Below, one piece after another: positions 7,028-16,241 of a DNA stretch of 23,580 bases (the first letter of the stretch is position 1; each line of letters starts with the position of its first letter). The stretch spans positions 1-23,580 of the forward strand of contig CAZHZH010000043.1 of the NCBI GenBank assembly GCA_964537205.1. Reading direction: 5' to 3'. Under the pieces are notes generated by a model, which was not told the DNA's origin, searched no databases, and saw nothing but the letters and a program-made list of their open reading frames with translations. The position numbers were made by a program, and so were the translations under genes. This stretch comes from Colivivens sp964537205 (GTDB taxonomy: Bacteria > Bacteroidota > Bacteroidia > Bacteroidales > Bacteroidaceae).

Positions 7028-9991
7028 TTACCAACGGCCAGGACCACCCCAGCCTCCGCCCCATCCACTGGAGCGTTCGTTGTCGGTACCCATGGCGTTC
7101 TTGCCACCGAAGATACTGAACTTGTAGATGACCCTTAGCATACCATACTGATATATGGCATTATAACGGGAGTCGCTGCGCATAAGCGCGCTGATAGTAC
7201 GGCTTATATTCGTTTGCTCACCCAAGATATCATTGACCTCAAGGGCTATAGTCAACGCGTTGCCTCTTAAGAACGACTGGGAAATCTGCGCGTTCCATAA
7301 AAGCTCGTTTGTGTTCATACTCGACTGTGAGTAACCACGACGACTGTTCATGCCTATATCGCTCGACACCGACATGCCCCAAGGAGCCGTCCATTCAAAC
7401 TCCGCGCCATACGAGAAATCGTAAGTATCCTGGTTTGCATAATCGTTGACATTGTTCTTAGCATGCGAGTAATCGAGGTTGCCATTAAGTGACACATACA
7501 GGAAGTCGTTACGGTAGGAGAAATCGAGTCCGCAATCGACAGACAGCTCCTTTGTAATTGACTTCAAGTCCTCATTCTCGCTTGTTGTGGCATTATTGTA
7601 AAACGCCACGTTGTGATTGAAGCCCATACCAGCGTCCAGTCCTATATTAAACGCCTTCTCCTTCCCGAGTCCCGTATTGACACCAAAACCGGTTCCCATG
7701 TTCCAGTTTCCATTAATGTTCATTGGCTGAATGGTACGCACACCGGTTTCACTGTCGTATGTGGTCTTGTCGCTGATGCTGTTGTGTGTCGTTGAGAAAT
7801 ATGCATGCCCATAGACGCCACGCTGCGCATCGGTGTTGTAAGTGTTGAAGAAAGCGTTCACATTGTGACGGAACGACGGCTTCAGGTTTGTATTACCCTT
7901 TGTGATGTAAAGAGGGTTGGAGTCGTCGGTTATGTCAAGCAGGTTCGTCATACTTGGCTGACTTGTACGGCCATTGTACCTGAAGTGCAAGCTTGTACGT
8001 TTGTCTGGTGAATTGAACCGTATGTTGATACGTGGTGCGATATCAAACACGTTGCGCGTGACCTCGGGATACTCTCTGTCCATATATTTATAATTGAGAG
8101 TTGACCGCTGAGGAATAGCGTCGATGCCGATGCTGGCATTGTATGTGTCGCGCACCTTTCGCAAGCTTACACCAATGGTATGCGTGTACGTGCGGTATTC
8201 GGAAAATTGGCTCAACGCGGTTGTATCACGCAACATATAGCCGGCATCTTCCATGAAATGCAGTATGGCATTGATGTTGTAGCGGTAATTCACCAATGCC
8301 TGTGCGAGGTCTTGATACGCTTGTGAGTCGTAGATTTGAGCCTTGCGGTCGTTCCGGCTGTAGCTATAACCAAAATTGTAGCTGAACTGCAAGTAGGTTT
8401 TTAGTGCTATAGGCTCGCTGTAAGTCAATCGCGCCGATATATTATCACTCTTCGAAGGAGTCTTGTAGTAACGGTTGTTCTGTTGATTCGTTCCAAGAGT
8501 GTTGTATGTTATGTTGGCCGCTGACAACTGCTTGCTCCTGCCATCAGAATAAGAACCGGTGACACGCAGTGTGAGGTTCCTTCCTCTGCTATTAAACTTG
8601 CGGTTGGCCTGCAATTCTCCATTCAAGTTCACATTCGAACTATAAGTCTGGCTCCGACTGGTATTCGTGTTAGTGACTATATCCACCAATCGTTGGAGAG
8701 TCTCGTCGGTAGCAGGATTCTCTGTTGTGACTTTGGAGATTGCATCATTATAGTCAAGCGGATTCTCTGTAATGTCTGTCGGGTCCTCATCGTACGAACC
8801 CGAACTGCTATTGCTGTAACCTCTGTTACGTGAATAAGAGAAGTTCGGACGGAAGATGATATTCGTCATAGTGTCGGGTTTCCATTCTAACCGGAAATTA
8901 CCGCTGAACGTAGAGTTGCTACTGCGGCTCCTGCTTATGCTCTCACCGAATTTACCTCTTGTGGCATTGAAGTCCTCACTCGACGTCTCATTGTAGTTGT
9001 CACTTCCATCATAACGATAACGCAAACTACCGCCTGTTTCCAACTTGTCGCTCGTGGTGGCAAAGTTGGCTCCTACGTCCTTGCTCTTACGAAGTCCGTT
9101 GCCGCCCCAGCCGCCCCAGCCACGGCCTCCACCGCCGCCAAAGCCCATATCGTTCACATTGTTAGCGTTTCCAATGAGTGTCGCCTGGAAATTGTCATTG
9201 AAACGGTTGACGTTTAGTCTCTCCGCATAACGCTGCTCTGTTCCTGCACCAAGGTTCAAGTTGCCAAACCAGCCGTTCATCATGCCCTTTTTAACCGACA
9301 GGTCAAGCACAGTTTCATCCTCACCATCATCTATGCCGGTGACACGTGACAAGTCGCTCTTGCGGTCGTATGATTTAATCTTGTCGATCATTTCTGTTGG
9401 TATGTTCTTCATCGCCACCGACTTGTCGTTCAAGAAGAACTCCTTTCCATCAATAAGGATTTTGTTTACCGTCTTGCCATTGATGGTGATATTCCCTTCA
9501 CTGTCGACTTTGGCTCCAGGCAGCTGCTTGACCAAAGCTTCGAGGGTGGAGCCTTCTGGCACCCTGTAAGCCGACGCGTTGTATACCATAGAGTCGCCCG
9601 ACACTGTCACCTTGGCGGCATGTCCCGTAACCTGCGCTTCTTTAAGCATGATGGCATCAGAGACAAGGGTGATATATCCAAGATCTACTTTTTTGTCTTT
9701 CTTGGTGGTTAAATCAAGGTCTACATATTTGGTGGTGAAGCCGATGTAAGAGATTTTCAAAACATACTTGTCCTTCTTTACATTCTTAAGTTCAAACTCA
9801 CCCATCGAACCCGTTACGGTTCCCGTAACAAAAGTACTGTCGGGAAGTAATAACAACTGTACAGTAGAAGATACGACCGCCTCATTAGAGCTTTTCTCGA
9901 TAACTGTTCCGTTAACCTGGAATTTGCTTTGGGCAGCCAAATTCACACAAGCCAGCATGGACATGACAGCCAGCAGGAATGACTTTTTCAT
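7028..9991 (-). CDS. TonB-receptor-like outer-membrane beta-barrel protein with carboxypeptidase-like N-terminal domain
   Basis: This 987-residue protein has a signal peptide (about 1-20, ending LAAQ). A carboxypeptidase-regulatory-like beta-sandwich follows (about 24-108, FQVNGTVIEKSSNEAVVSS and SYIGFTTKYVDL). Next is a plug-like domain (about 115-235, containing VKQLPGAKVDSEGNITINGK and ILIDGKEFF), then a large C-terminal beta-barrel of the OMP_b-brl_3 type. It probably imports or senses a ligand at the outer membrane; the ligand is unknown. There is no SusD partner. Two Gly/Trp-rich stretches stand out, at residues 283-299 and in the last dozen residues. The second lies beyond the apparent final barrel strand (RVIYKFSIF). 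A -7 box lies 97-104 bases upstream of the ATG. Confidence 0.88.
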   Translation of the reverse strand: MKKSFLLAVMSMLACVNLAAQSKFQVNGTVIEKSSNEAVVSSTVQLLLLPDSTFVTGTVTGSMGEFELKNVKKDKYVLKISYIGFTTKYVDLDLTTKKDKKVDLGYITLVSDAIMLKEAQVTGHAAKVTVSGDSMVYNASAYRVPEGSTLEALVKQLPGAKVDSEGNITINGKTVNKILIDGKEFFLNDKSVAMKNIPTEMIDKIKSYDRKSDLSRVTGIDDGEDETVLDLSVKKGMMNGWFGNLNLGAGTEQRYAERLNVNRFNDNFQATLIGNANNVNDMGFGGGGGRGWGGWGGNGLRKSKDVGANFATTSDKLETGGSLRYRYDGSDNYNETSSEDFNATRGKFGESISRSRSSNSTFSGNFRLEWKPDTMTNIIFRPNFSYSRNRGYSNSSSGSYDEDPTDITENPLDYNDAISKVTTENPATDETLQRLVDIVTNTNTSRSQTYSSNVNLNGELQANRKFNSRGRNLTLRVTGSYSDGRSKQLSAANITYNTLGTNQQNNRYYKTPSKSDNISARLTYSEPIALKTYLQFSYNFGYSYSRNDRKAQIYDSQAYQDLAQALVNYRYNINAILHFMEDAGYMLRDTTALSQFSEYRTYTHTIGVSLRKVRDTYNASIGIDAIPQRSTLNYKYMDREYPEVTRNVFDIAPRINIRFNSPDKRTSLHFRYNGRTSQPSMTNLLDITDDSNPLYITKGNTNLKPSFRHNVNAFFNTYNTDAQRGVYGHAYFSTTHNSISDKTTYDSETGVRTIQPMNINGNWNMGTGFGVNTGLGKEKAFNIGLDAGMGFNHNVAFYNNATTSENEDLKSITKELSVDCGLDFSYRNDFLYVSLNGNLDYSHAKNNVNDYANQDTYDFSYGAEFEWTAPWGMSVSSDIGMNSRRGYSQSSMNTNELLWNAQISQSFLRGNALTIALEVNDILGEQTNISRTISALMRSDSRYNAIYQYGMLRVIYKFSIFGGKNAMGTDNERSSGWGGGWGGPGRW

Positions 9992-10087
9992 TGTTTGTCT
10001 ATTTGTTTATAATTTAGCGTTTAACACTTTTACCTTTCTTGGATTCATGCAGACACCCATAATAATTGCATCTATATATACAGAATG

Positions 10088-10095
10088 CAAAGTTA
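10088..10095 (-). promoter_or_regulatory. Bacteroidetes -7 box for the barrel receptor gene
   Basis: On the minus strand the sequence is TAACTTTG, followed by CATT. It matches TAnnTTTG, but no clear -33 element is seen. The leader to the ATG at 9991 would be about 90 bases. Confidence 0.45.
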
Positions 10096-10191
10096 TGAAT
10101 AAGTTTAAAATGAAGGCATTTATTTAAGCATAATTATAATGTACGAGATAAAAAAACACCTGTTTAAACGCTCAATGTCAGTATTTATAAG

Positions 10192-10199
10192 TAAATTTG
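10192..10199 (+). promoter_or_regulatory. Bacteroidetes -7 box for the MORN-repeat protein gene
   Basis: TAAATTTG matches TAnnTTTG. Transcription would begin near 10205, downstream of an earlier in-frame ATG at 10139. This supports the later start at 10226. No good -33 box was found. Confidence 0.5.
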
Positions 10200-10225
10200 C
10201 ATGTCAAAACAGAAAGGTACGCAAT

Positions 10226-10882
10226 ATGAGTATAAATAATAAGGTGAGGATTGCGGCTTTCATAGTCCTGTCCTTTTATTTCGCGTTTGATTCTCACGCC
10301 CAATTTGTGAAGTTGGACAAGTATCCAAATATTCCGATAGAATATGAGGCGGCGTTTGTCGATCAGGTATCGGGTTATGTATCTGGAGTCGTTAAATCAC
10401 TATATGGTCAGTATTTCGGGCAGTTGTCACCTCAAGGCAACATTTACGGATATGGTTCGTTCTTTACGGATATGGACGGTGAGGTTTACGGACTCTACCG
10501 CAACGGAGACCTTGCGTTCGGAATAAAGAAGGGGCAGGACATAGCTAAAGTCGGTACCAATGATCACTACATAGCGTACGACTTGCGTACCGGTTACCCT
10601 ATATATATCATGAAGGACAACCAAAAATACAATCCGTCGACCGAGATGAGGGAGAAAAACCGGTTTCTCGTACTGACATATCCAAACGGAGACCGATATG
10701 TGGGTGAGTCGAGTGGAAACAAACGTGAGGGTTACGGACTGTATTTCTATTCAAATGGAAACTTCTATTACGGGAAATACAAAGACAACAAGCAGTCAGG
10801 CTACGGAGCGTTGTTCAAACAGGCGAACAACAATGTTACCATACAATACTGGGACGGTCTGACGGACAACGACATAGAATAA
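10226..10882 (+). CDS. Secreted MORN-repeat protein of unknown function
   Basis: The reading frame is open from 10139, but I place the start at 10226. There MSINNKVRIAAFIVLSF begins a good signal peptide ending near SHAQ, and AGAAAGG lies eight bases before the ATG. The upstream -7 box also falls inside the longer version. The mature protein is about 195 residues. The C-terminal third carries two clear MORN repeats (YPNGDRYVGE...GYGLYFY and YSNGNFYYGKYKDNKQSGYG), and a looser copy occurs earlier (GQLSPQGNIYGYG). MORN repeats form beta-hairpin arrays that bind lipids or proteins. No catalytic motif is visible. The gene is divergent from the barrel receptor and converges on ispF. Confidence 0.75.
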   Translation: MSINNKVRIAAFIVLSFYFAFDSHAQFVKLDKYPNIPIEYEAAFVDQVSGYVSGVVKSLYGQYFGQLSPQGNIYGYGSFFTDMDGEVYGLYRNGDLAFGIKKGQDIAKVGTNDHYIAYDLRTGYPIYIMKDNQKYNPSTEMREKNRFLVLTYPNGDRYVGESSGNKREGYGLYFYSNGNFYYGKYKDNKQSGYGALFKQANNNVTIQYWDGLTDNDIE

Positions 10883-10913
10883 GAATAAGTTGCGGACGGA
10901 AGATAACGAAGCC

Positions 10914-10949
10914 TTGACGACAAACGCACGGTCTTTTCGTCAACTCTCT
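10914..10949 (+). terminator. Possible weak terminator after the MORN gene
   Basis: A 7-bp stem (TTGACGA at 10914-10920 and TCGTCAA at 10937-10943) with a 16-base loop is followed by the pyrimidine run CTCTCTTTTCC. The stem is AT-leaning and the loop is long, so it is only a candidate. Confidence 0.35.
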
Positions 10950-10959
10950 TTTCCGCTTA

Positions 10960-11448
10960 CTATTGTTTTTCAATTAACGCTACGGCATACGCGCTTATAC
11001 CTTCCTCGCGTCCTGTGAACCCCAGTTTCTCGGTAGTAGTCGCCTTGATGCTCACATCATCAACATCTATACTCATACACTCGGCGAGTACCTTCTGCAT
11101 TTGAGGAATATGCGGATTCATCTTCGGACGTTCCGCACAGACAGTAGCATCCACGTTGCTAACACGATATCCTTTCTCGGCGATAATTTCTATAGTGCGC
11201 CGCAATAAAATCTTGCTATCAATATTCTCGAACTCGTTGCCCTTGGTCGGAGGAAAATGATAGCCGATGTCTCTCATGTTGGCCGCACCAAGGATGGCAT
11301 CACAAATGGCATGTATCAGCACGTCGGCATCACTATGACCAAGTAGTCCCTTCGAATGTTCCAACTTTATTCCACCAATCCACAGTTCACGGCCTTCAAC
11401 CAACTGATGGACATCATAGCCCATGCCTACCCTTATCTTGTGCGCCAT
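10960..11448 (-). CDS. ispF: 2-C-methyl-D-erythritol 2,4-cyclodiphosphate synthase
   Basis: This 162-residue enzyme converts 4-diphosphocytidyl-methylerythritol 2-phosphate to the cyclic diphosphate with release of CMP, in the MEP pathway to isoprenoids. The zinc ligands are visible: D12 and H14 in GYDVH, and H46 in GHSDADVLIHA. The closing motif TTEKLGFTGREEGI is intact, and length is normal. It is the last gene of the long minus-strand cluster, 38 bases after porV. The porU-porV-ispF order is also known from Porphyromonas gingivalis. dxr, another MEP gene, lies further upstream in the same cluster. Confidence 0.97.
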   Translation of the reverse strand: MAHKIRVGMGYDVHQLVEGRELWIGGIKLEHSKGLLGHSDADVLIHAICDAILGAANMRDIGYHFPPTKGNEFENIDSKILLRRTIEIIAEKGYRVSNVDATVCAERPKMNPHIPQMQKVLAECMSIDVDDVSIKATTTEKLGFTGREEGISAYAVALIEKQ

Positions 11449-11486
11449 AACTTTACAACCTGTTTTCTAATATAAAACGCTTCACG

Positions 11487-12677
11487 TTATCTTCGTTTCC
11501 TTCCCAACAAGTCGCCTATGCCGTCCATATCGAAGGCAAGAGAGAACCGTAACGTCTGATCCATAGGGTTGCTCTGAGCCGATGATATAATATAGCCGGC
11601 ATCAATTGAGAATATATTCATCTTGAATCCCGCGCCCAAAGTGAAATACTTTAAGTTGCCCTTGTTTGGGTGCTGATAATGGTAGCCTGCACGCAAGAAG
11701 AACTGGTTATTGTAGGAATACTCCACGCCCACACTCCATTGAATTTCTTGGAATTCTTCCTTTGCGCCTCCCGGAGCGTCGCTGAACGACTTGAAGATGC
11801 CTGAAATCGCAGATATATTATAGTAGCCTTCGTCCATCAACCAGCTTGTGTAACCTGAATAGTCATTCGCGTCAGCTCCCGTCTCCTCAATATATTGCTC
11901 CATAGTGGGACGCGTCGGCACCAACAGCTTATTGGCGTCGGCACTGATTGAGAAAGTGTTGTATTCATCGATAGGAATCATCAGCGAAGCTCCAATACGC
12001 AAGTTCGTTGGCAAGAACTCACTTGTGTTACCTTCATCATAAGACACCTTGCTACCTATATTACTGATATTTATACCCCACCCCAACTGGCTCTCACGAT
12101 TTCCGAGGTTTATGTAGCCATTGTGGTATACGGCAAGGTCGGCAGCAAACGCCGAACCGGGAGACATGTCATCGGTTTGTCCCATGTTGGAATATATATA
12201 GCGCAAGCCTACACCAGCGGAAAAGGTTTCGGACAGCATACGCGAGTACGCCACGTCGACAGCCATTTCGTATGGCTTAAGGGTCTCCCCTGTGACATAG
12301 TCTGTCACCTCACCCAACGAAAAATAACGAAGAGAGGCACTGAGTGCGTCATAATTGCCTATGCGGTAGTATCCTGTTATGTTTGCGAGGTCGATATCAT
12401 TGGTTATCTGCCGCAACCACGGAGTATAGTTGATAGATAAACCGGCACGGCTAATGGTAAACGGATATTTAGCCGGATTCCAATATTGGGAATTAACGTC
12501 AGGATCGGTTGCGGCCCCCACATCGCCCATTGCGCCTGCACGCGCGTCAGGAGCGATTGCAAGCGAAGTGACTCCATAATAAACGGGGTTAAACTGCTGT
12601 TTCACATCCTGTGCTTTTGAAACAATGCTAAACGCGGTATTCAAAATGCAGAATGTTATTGTCGCTTTCTTTATCAT
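11487..12677 (-). CDS. porV: Type IX secretion outer-membrane protein PorV (LptO)
   Basis: This FadL-like outer-membrane barrel shuttles type IX cargo from the secretion channel to the PorU attachment machinery. The frame runs to 12713, but the start at 12677 gives a proper signal peptide (MIKKATITFCILNTAFSIVSKAQ) and a 396-residue protein of the usual size. PorV hallmarks are YYGVTSLAIAPDARAGAMGD, the NSQYWNPAK motif soon after it, and NISNIGSKVSYD in the barrel. The strands continue to the C-terminus. It follows porU on the same strand with a gap of about 100 bases, and precedes ispF. This indicates a working type IX system whose other por/gld genes lie elsewhere. Confidence 0.95.
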   Translation of the reverse strand: MIKKATITFCILNTAFSIVSKAQDVKQQFNPVYYGVTSLAIAPDARAGAMGDVGAATDPDVNSQYWNPAKYPFTISRAGLSINYTPWLRQITNDIDLANITGYYRIGNYDALSASLRYFSLGEVTDYVTGETLKPYEMAVDVAYSRMLSETFSAGVGLRYIYSNMGQTDDMSPGSAFAADLAVYHNGYINLGNRESQLGWGINISNIGSKVSYDEGNTSEFLPTNLRIGASLMIPIDEYNTFSISADANKLLVPTRPTMEQYIEETGADANDYSGYTSWLMDEGYYNISAISGIFKSFSDAPGGAKEEFQEIQWSVGVEYSYNNQFFLRAGYHYQHPNKGNLKYFTLGAGFKMNIFSIDAGYIISSAQSNPMDQTLRFSLAFDMDGIGDLLGRKRR

Positions 12678-12714
12678 ATATTCTATGTGTAAGTTTTTTT
12701 CTGTTTGATACACG

Positions 12715-12756
12715 TATGGACATACAGAACAAATACGATTCTTCTACTTGTCCATA
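12715..12756. repeat. 8-bp inverted repeat between porU and porV
   Basis: TATGGACA (12715-12722) and TGTCCATA (12749-12756) are perfectly complementary with a 26-base loop. On the transcribed strand no T-run follows directly, so it is not a standard terminator. It could be an mRNA hairpin affecting porV expression, or chance. Confidence 0.4.
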
Positions 12757-12780
12757 TATAATAACTCATAAACTCTTGTT

Positions 12781-15700
12781 TTATTGTGCTCTGACCAAGA
12801 ACTTTTTGGATTCTGACGCCTTTGCTCCGTTAGAAGTGGAAATGCTCGCCTTGCAGATATACACTCCCGGTTGCAAGTGGCTGTCCACCGCATTCAAGTT
12901 GCAAGTAAACGTGTAATAGTTGGTACTGCTTGAGTTGGTCTCACCCACGTGGCATAACTCGCGGCCTGCAATGTCATAAATACGCACATCAACATCGAGG
13001 GTCGACTCTGGCCGGTCGTTCTCAATCACAACTGTCAGAACGCCGTCAACTGGTCCGAGAATCCGCAGGTCCATTATATTTGGCTTTAGTCCTTCCTCAA
13101 CGCTAAAGTGGATTGTCAGGCTCGATGGATTATTGAGGATGTCCCACGCGCGGAACAGAAGCGTATGTTCACCAGAGGACAACTCAGGCAGACTATAACT
13201 TACGCTACCTTTAGTCCAAGACCCTGTCTCATACTCAAACATATTATTGAGATTGTAGCTCATAGACGCGTCATTGTCTATAATGAGAGCTATATCATGC
13301 CCTATTCCACTTCCTATCGTATTTATTCCATTCTCATCTTCCACAGTGCCCGCGAAAAACGGAGTCTCGTGCATCACTTCGTCTGAAGTCACCTCTACAT
13401 CATCTTCAACCGTTCCCGATTCGTTTTTATTGGTAAACTCCATTCCGTTCAGCGTGATTGTAAGTAATGGTCCGTTGGTGTCATCCGACAAGTCTGGATC
13501 GGTTCCGCCGATGGCGAAATCGGTGAAGCTTCCATTAGCCTCGACCGAGTTGTCCGACTTGACCGCATACAGGCTGATAAGTCCCGACTCATCAGAGTAG
13601 TTTATATCCAAAGGAACAGGAAAGCTGAAACTGAACTGCCCGTTACGTACAGAGTCGCTGCCTTCATAGAGAGTCCGTATACGATCGTAGAATGTATATG
13701 GAGTGACATCCTCATTCGCATTGTTCAGGCAAGTAATAAGTTCCTCACTGTCGAATACGGTCGGAGAGACCGTACCCGCAAAGTCATCCACGGCGTTTCC
13801 GTCCTCGTCTTCAATATGCCCACTCACATTTACAATTGCGCCAGCCCCTATTGTGTCAACAGTCTCTTGTGGCAGGCTCTTGCCGTTGAACGTGTCGATC
13901 TTGACTTTATATGCAGGGACGGCGAGCGGAATGGCAGGGTCGCCAATCAGCATGAAATGGCATTTGTTGATGGAATCACGCTTTAATGTAGAACGTGCGT
14001 TGACAATCTCCGCCTTTGCCAGTGCCAATGCCTCACCAATTGAATAGTGCCGTCCGTTGGAGTCGCTTGCCAACACATATTTCATCAGCGCGATGTTTAT
14101 TCTTCTGTTTTGCGCTGAATACACAGTACGCGTCGTGCCTATCGTCGCAAGCGCGCCACCTTTCTCATTGAGCAGGGCTGTCTCACCTATGTTCTCCTCA
14201 TTCATGTCGAACGGAGTCACATCACATGCGGCGAAGAACCACAATGGCAGGTTTGGAGAGTTCCACGTTTCAAAGTCGCTTCTCTTTATTACCTGTTCGT
14301 GTGACAGAATGTAAGCAGAACCATGTCCTGTGTAATTCATTACGAGTGCACCCTTCTCAACTTGCTGCATGATGTCATTTTGCGCGCTTCCATACGAATG
14401 TCCGGCTCCGCTTTCTTCTCTTTGGTACGTGTCCCAATATATTTTCCTCACCCTGTAATCGGGATTGTTGCTTTTAATAACAGCCGACACAGCCTCGGCA
14501 TCGGCCATGTGTATATTGGCGTTACCGTCGTCTGCCATCATGCATATAGTATTTTTCCACGAGCCTGTATGCTCATTGTTGATGTAGGAGATTAATTTAT
14601 TGACCACCCCGCTTGCTTCCTCGGCAGTCTTCACCGTTATCCTGCCGACACCGCAGTCAGGAGTTTCCTTTAGTGGGGACACACCCTTGCCGTCGGCCAG
14701 TAATGTGTAGTATTCCTCAAGCACATAACTGTCAGTCTGGCTCAACGAATTCTCTGACTCATAACATAGGAGATAATCGTCGGGATCGTATTGTGACAAT
14801 GTAGTAGTCACCATTCGGTTGTCCCACACTCCATCGCCAAACAGGCAGAGGTTCTTCGGCCTATCCGCCTCACTGTCGGCCTTGTCATACAGCATTTTCA
14901 TAAAGCGGCGGTAAGCGGTAGCGTCAGGAGTGCCCGAAGAGAATTCGTTATATACTTGGTCTGCCCTTACCACCACACATCTCATACTGTCCTTTGCGGC
15001 ATGCGCGTCCGCCAGACGTTGGGCTTGTTGGGTGAGGTGTCCGCTTGCAGGTACGATGATCACATAGTCAATATCAGAAAGAGCATGAAGGTCCTGGTTT
15101 TCGATTGCTCCGACAATCTCAGGTTCGGGGAAAGAAGCCGAGACGTCAACCGCGACGTATTCATTTACCTTGGTGTCGCTGTTGGTCGGGACTGTGTATA
15201 CGCCGTTAGACAGTGAGCCACTTATCTCACAGGTCGTCTCAGGCGAAGTGACCCTCCAAACGTGAGTATTAGAGTTCGCCCCGCTTATTTCAAACGATGT
15301 GGCGGTTTTTGACAGGGGACGGAAGGCAAGGTATTTGTTACCCGACATATCAAGGCTGCGCGTATAGCTCACCATAATATAGTTCAAGTGCCCCATCGTC
15401 CCCGACGGCCTGTTGTGTGTAAGCTTAATGGTGGAAGTCTCTGTAAGCTGCTTGTTCCAATTCACAGTTTTCTTTGCCTCGTACCCATACTCATATTCAA
15501 CCAAGGCACGCATTGACAAATTTGAGAAGGTGGTATCGTCGGCGGTTATAGTGAGTGTCGACGAATTGGCACCGCCTACGAAGTCGACGGTAAGTACGAC
15601 CCTCGAATCCGCAATGCCGGGTGTCGCAAGAGAATAGTTGCGAGTGTTTCCGTTTGCGAAATTATAGTTTTCAAAGAAATTCCTGCCCGAACGCAACAGG

Positions 15701-16230
15701 CTTATCTCATCCCTCTCTATTAATGTGTGGTCAGGGAATGTGGATGTAGTGTTATATGACGTAGCCGACGCTTGTTCCACCGTCATCTCTGAAGGACTTC
15801 CACTGTCTTTCTCCGTAAGGAAGTAATATATATATAAGGAGTAAGGGTTGTTGCTACGCACAAACTCAAGGGAACCCGAAATTCTCTGCGTCCATTTGAC
15901 AGTGCCTTGCGAATAAAACAAGAGCGACCCGTCGTCACACCGCCACAACGGGATTTCCATCATGTCGTCGCTCATGTTTTCCAAGTCGGTCTCAGGCAGT
16001 ATCGGTGTGTTATAACCATACAGGCAGACCTTGCTTGGATCGTTGAAGCCCATTCTGGAAAGCTGGCTGCGAGTTATCTGGTAGACACCGCTCTCACTGA
16101 CGCGTATCTTTACCCATCTGCCCGACGCGAGGAGTGAATGATCGGCATAACGACCGGCATGGTTTTCCTGGGCGCAGATGTCCATCGTGAACAAAAGCGC
16201 CATAGCGATTGTCATTATCCGTCTTATCAT
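12781..16230 (-). CDS. porU: Type IX secretion sortase PorU, C25 peptidase family
   Basis: This 1149-residue protein removes the C-terminal sorting domain from type IX cargo and joins the cargo to anionic lipopolysaccharide at the cell surface. A signal peptide (1-20, ending DICA) is followed by a long beta-rich N-terminal region. The gingipain-like catalytic domain spans about 385-790. The catalytic His636 lies in NYTGHGSAY and Cys669 in WFFAACDVTPFD. Ig-like repeats follow, and the last ~80 residues (DVRIYDIAGREL to KKFLVRAQ) are themselves a type IX C-terminal domain, as known for PorU. It starts 11 bases after the FAH-family gene and is followed by porV, its partner in the attachment complex. 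Both catalytic residues are intact, so function is expected. Confidence 0.95.
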   Translation of the reverse strand: MIRRIMTIAMALLFTMDICAQENHAGRYADHSLLASGRWVKIRVSESGVYQITRSQLSRMGFNDPSKVCLYGYNTPILPETDLENMSDDMMEIPLWRCDDGSLLFYSQGTVKWTQRISGSLEFVRSNNPYSLYIYYFLTEKDSGSPSEMTVEQASATSYNTTSTFPDHTLIERDEISLLRSGRNFFENYNFANGNTRNYSLATPGIADSRVVLTVDFVGGANSSTLTITADDTTFSNLSMRALVEYEYGYEAKKTVNWNKQLTETSTIKLTHNRPSGTMGHLNYIMVSYTRSLDMSGNKYLAFRPLSKTATSFEISGANSNTHVWRVTSPETTCEISGSLSNGVYTVPTNSDTKVNEYVAVDVSASFPEPEIVGAIENQDLHALSDIDYVIIVPASGHLTQQAQRLADAHAAKDSMRCVVVRADQVYNEFSSGTPDATAYRRFMKMLYDKADSEADRPKNLCLFGDGVWDNRMVTTTLSQYDPDDYLLCYESENSLSQTDSYVLEEYYTLLADGKGVSPLKETPDCGVGRITVKTAEEASGVVNKLISYINNEHTGSWKNTICMMADDGNANIHMADAEAVSAVIKSNNPDYRVRKIYWDTYQREESGAGHSYGSAQNDIMQQVEKGALVMNYTGHGSAYILSHEQVIKRSDFETWNSPNLPLWFFAACDVTPFDMNEENIGETALLNEKGGALATIGTTRTVYSAQNRRINIALMKYVLASDSNGRHYSIGEALALAKAEIVNARSTLKRDSINKCHFMLIGDPAIPLAVPAYKVKIDTFNGKSLPQETVDTIGAGAIVNVSGHIEDEDGNAVDDFAGTVSPTVFDSEELITCLNNANEDVTPYTFYDRIRTLYEGSDSVRNGQFSFSFPVPLDINYSDESGLISLYAVKSDNSVEANGSFTDFAIGGTDPDLSDDTNGPLLTITLNGMEFTNKNESGTVEDDVEVTSDEVMHETPFFAGTVEDENGINTIGSGIGHDIALIIDNDASMSYNLNNMFEYETGSWTKGSVSYSLPELSSGEHTLLFRAWDILNNPSSLTIHFSVEEGLKPNIMDLRILGPVDGVLTVVIENDRPESTLDVDVRIYDIAGRELCHVGETNSSSTNYYTFTCNLNAVDSHLQPGVYICKASISTSNGAKASESKKFLVRAQ

Positions 16231-16241
16231 ATCCCTTGTCC

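Noticed and set aside
10139..10225. Extended N-terminus of the MORN protein from the ATG at 10139
   Set aside because: It would bury the signal peptide 29 residues in, and a -7 promoter box at 10192 lies inside it.
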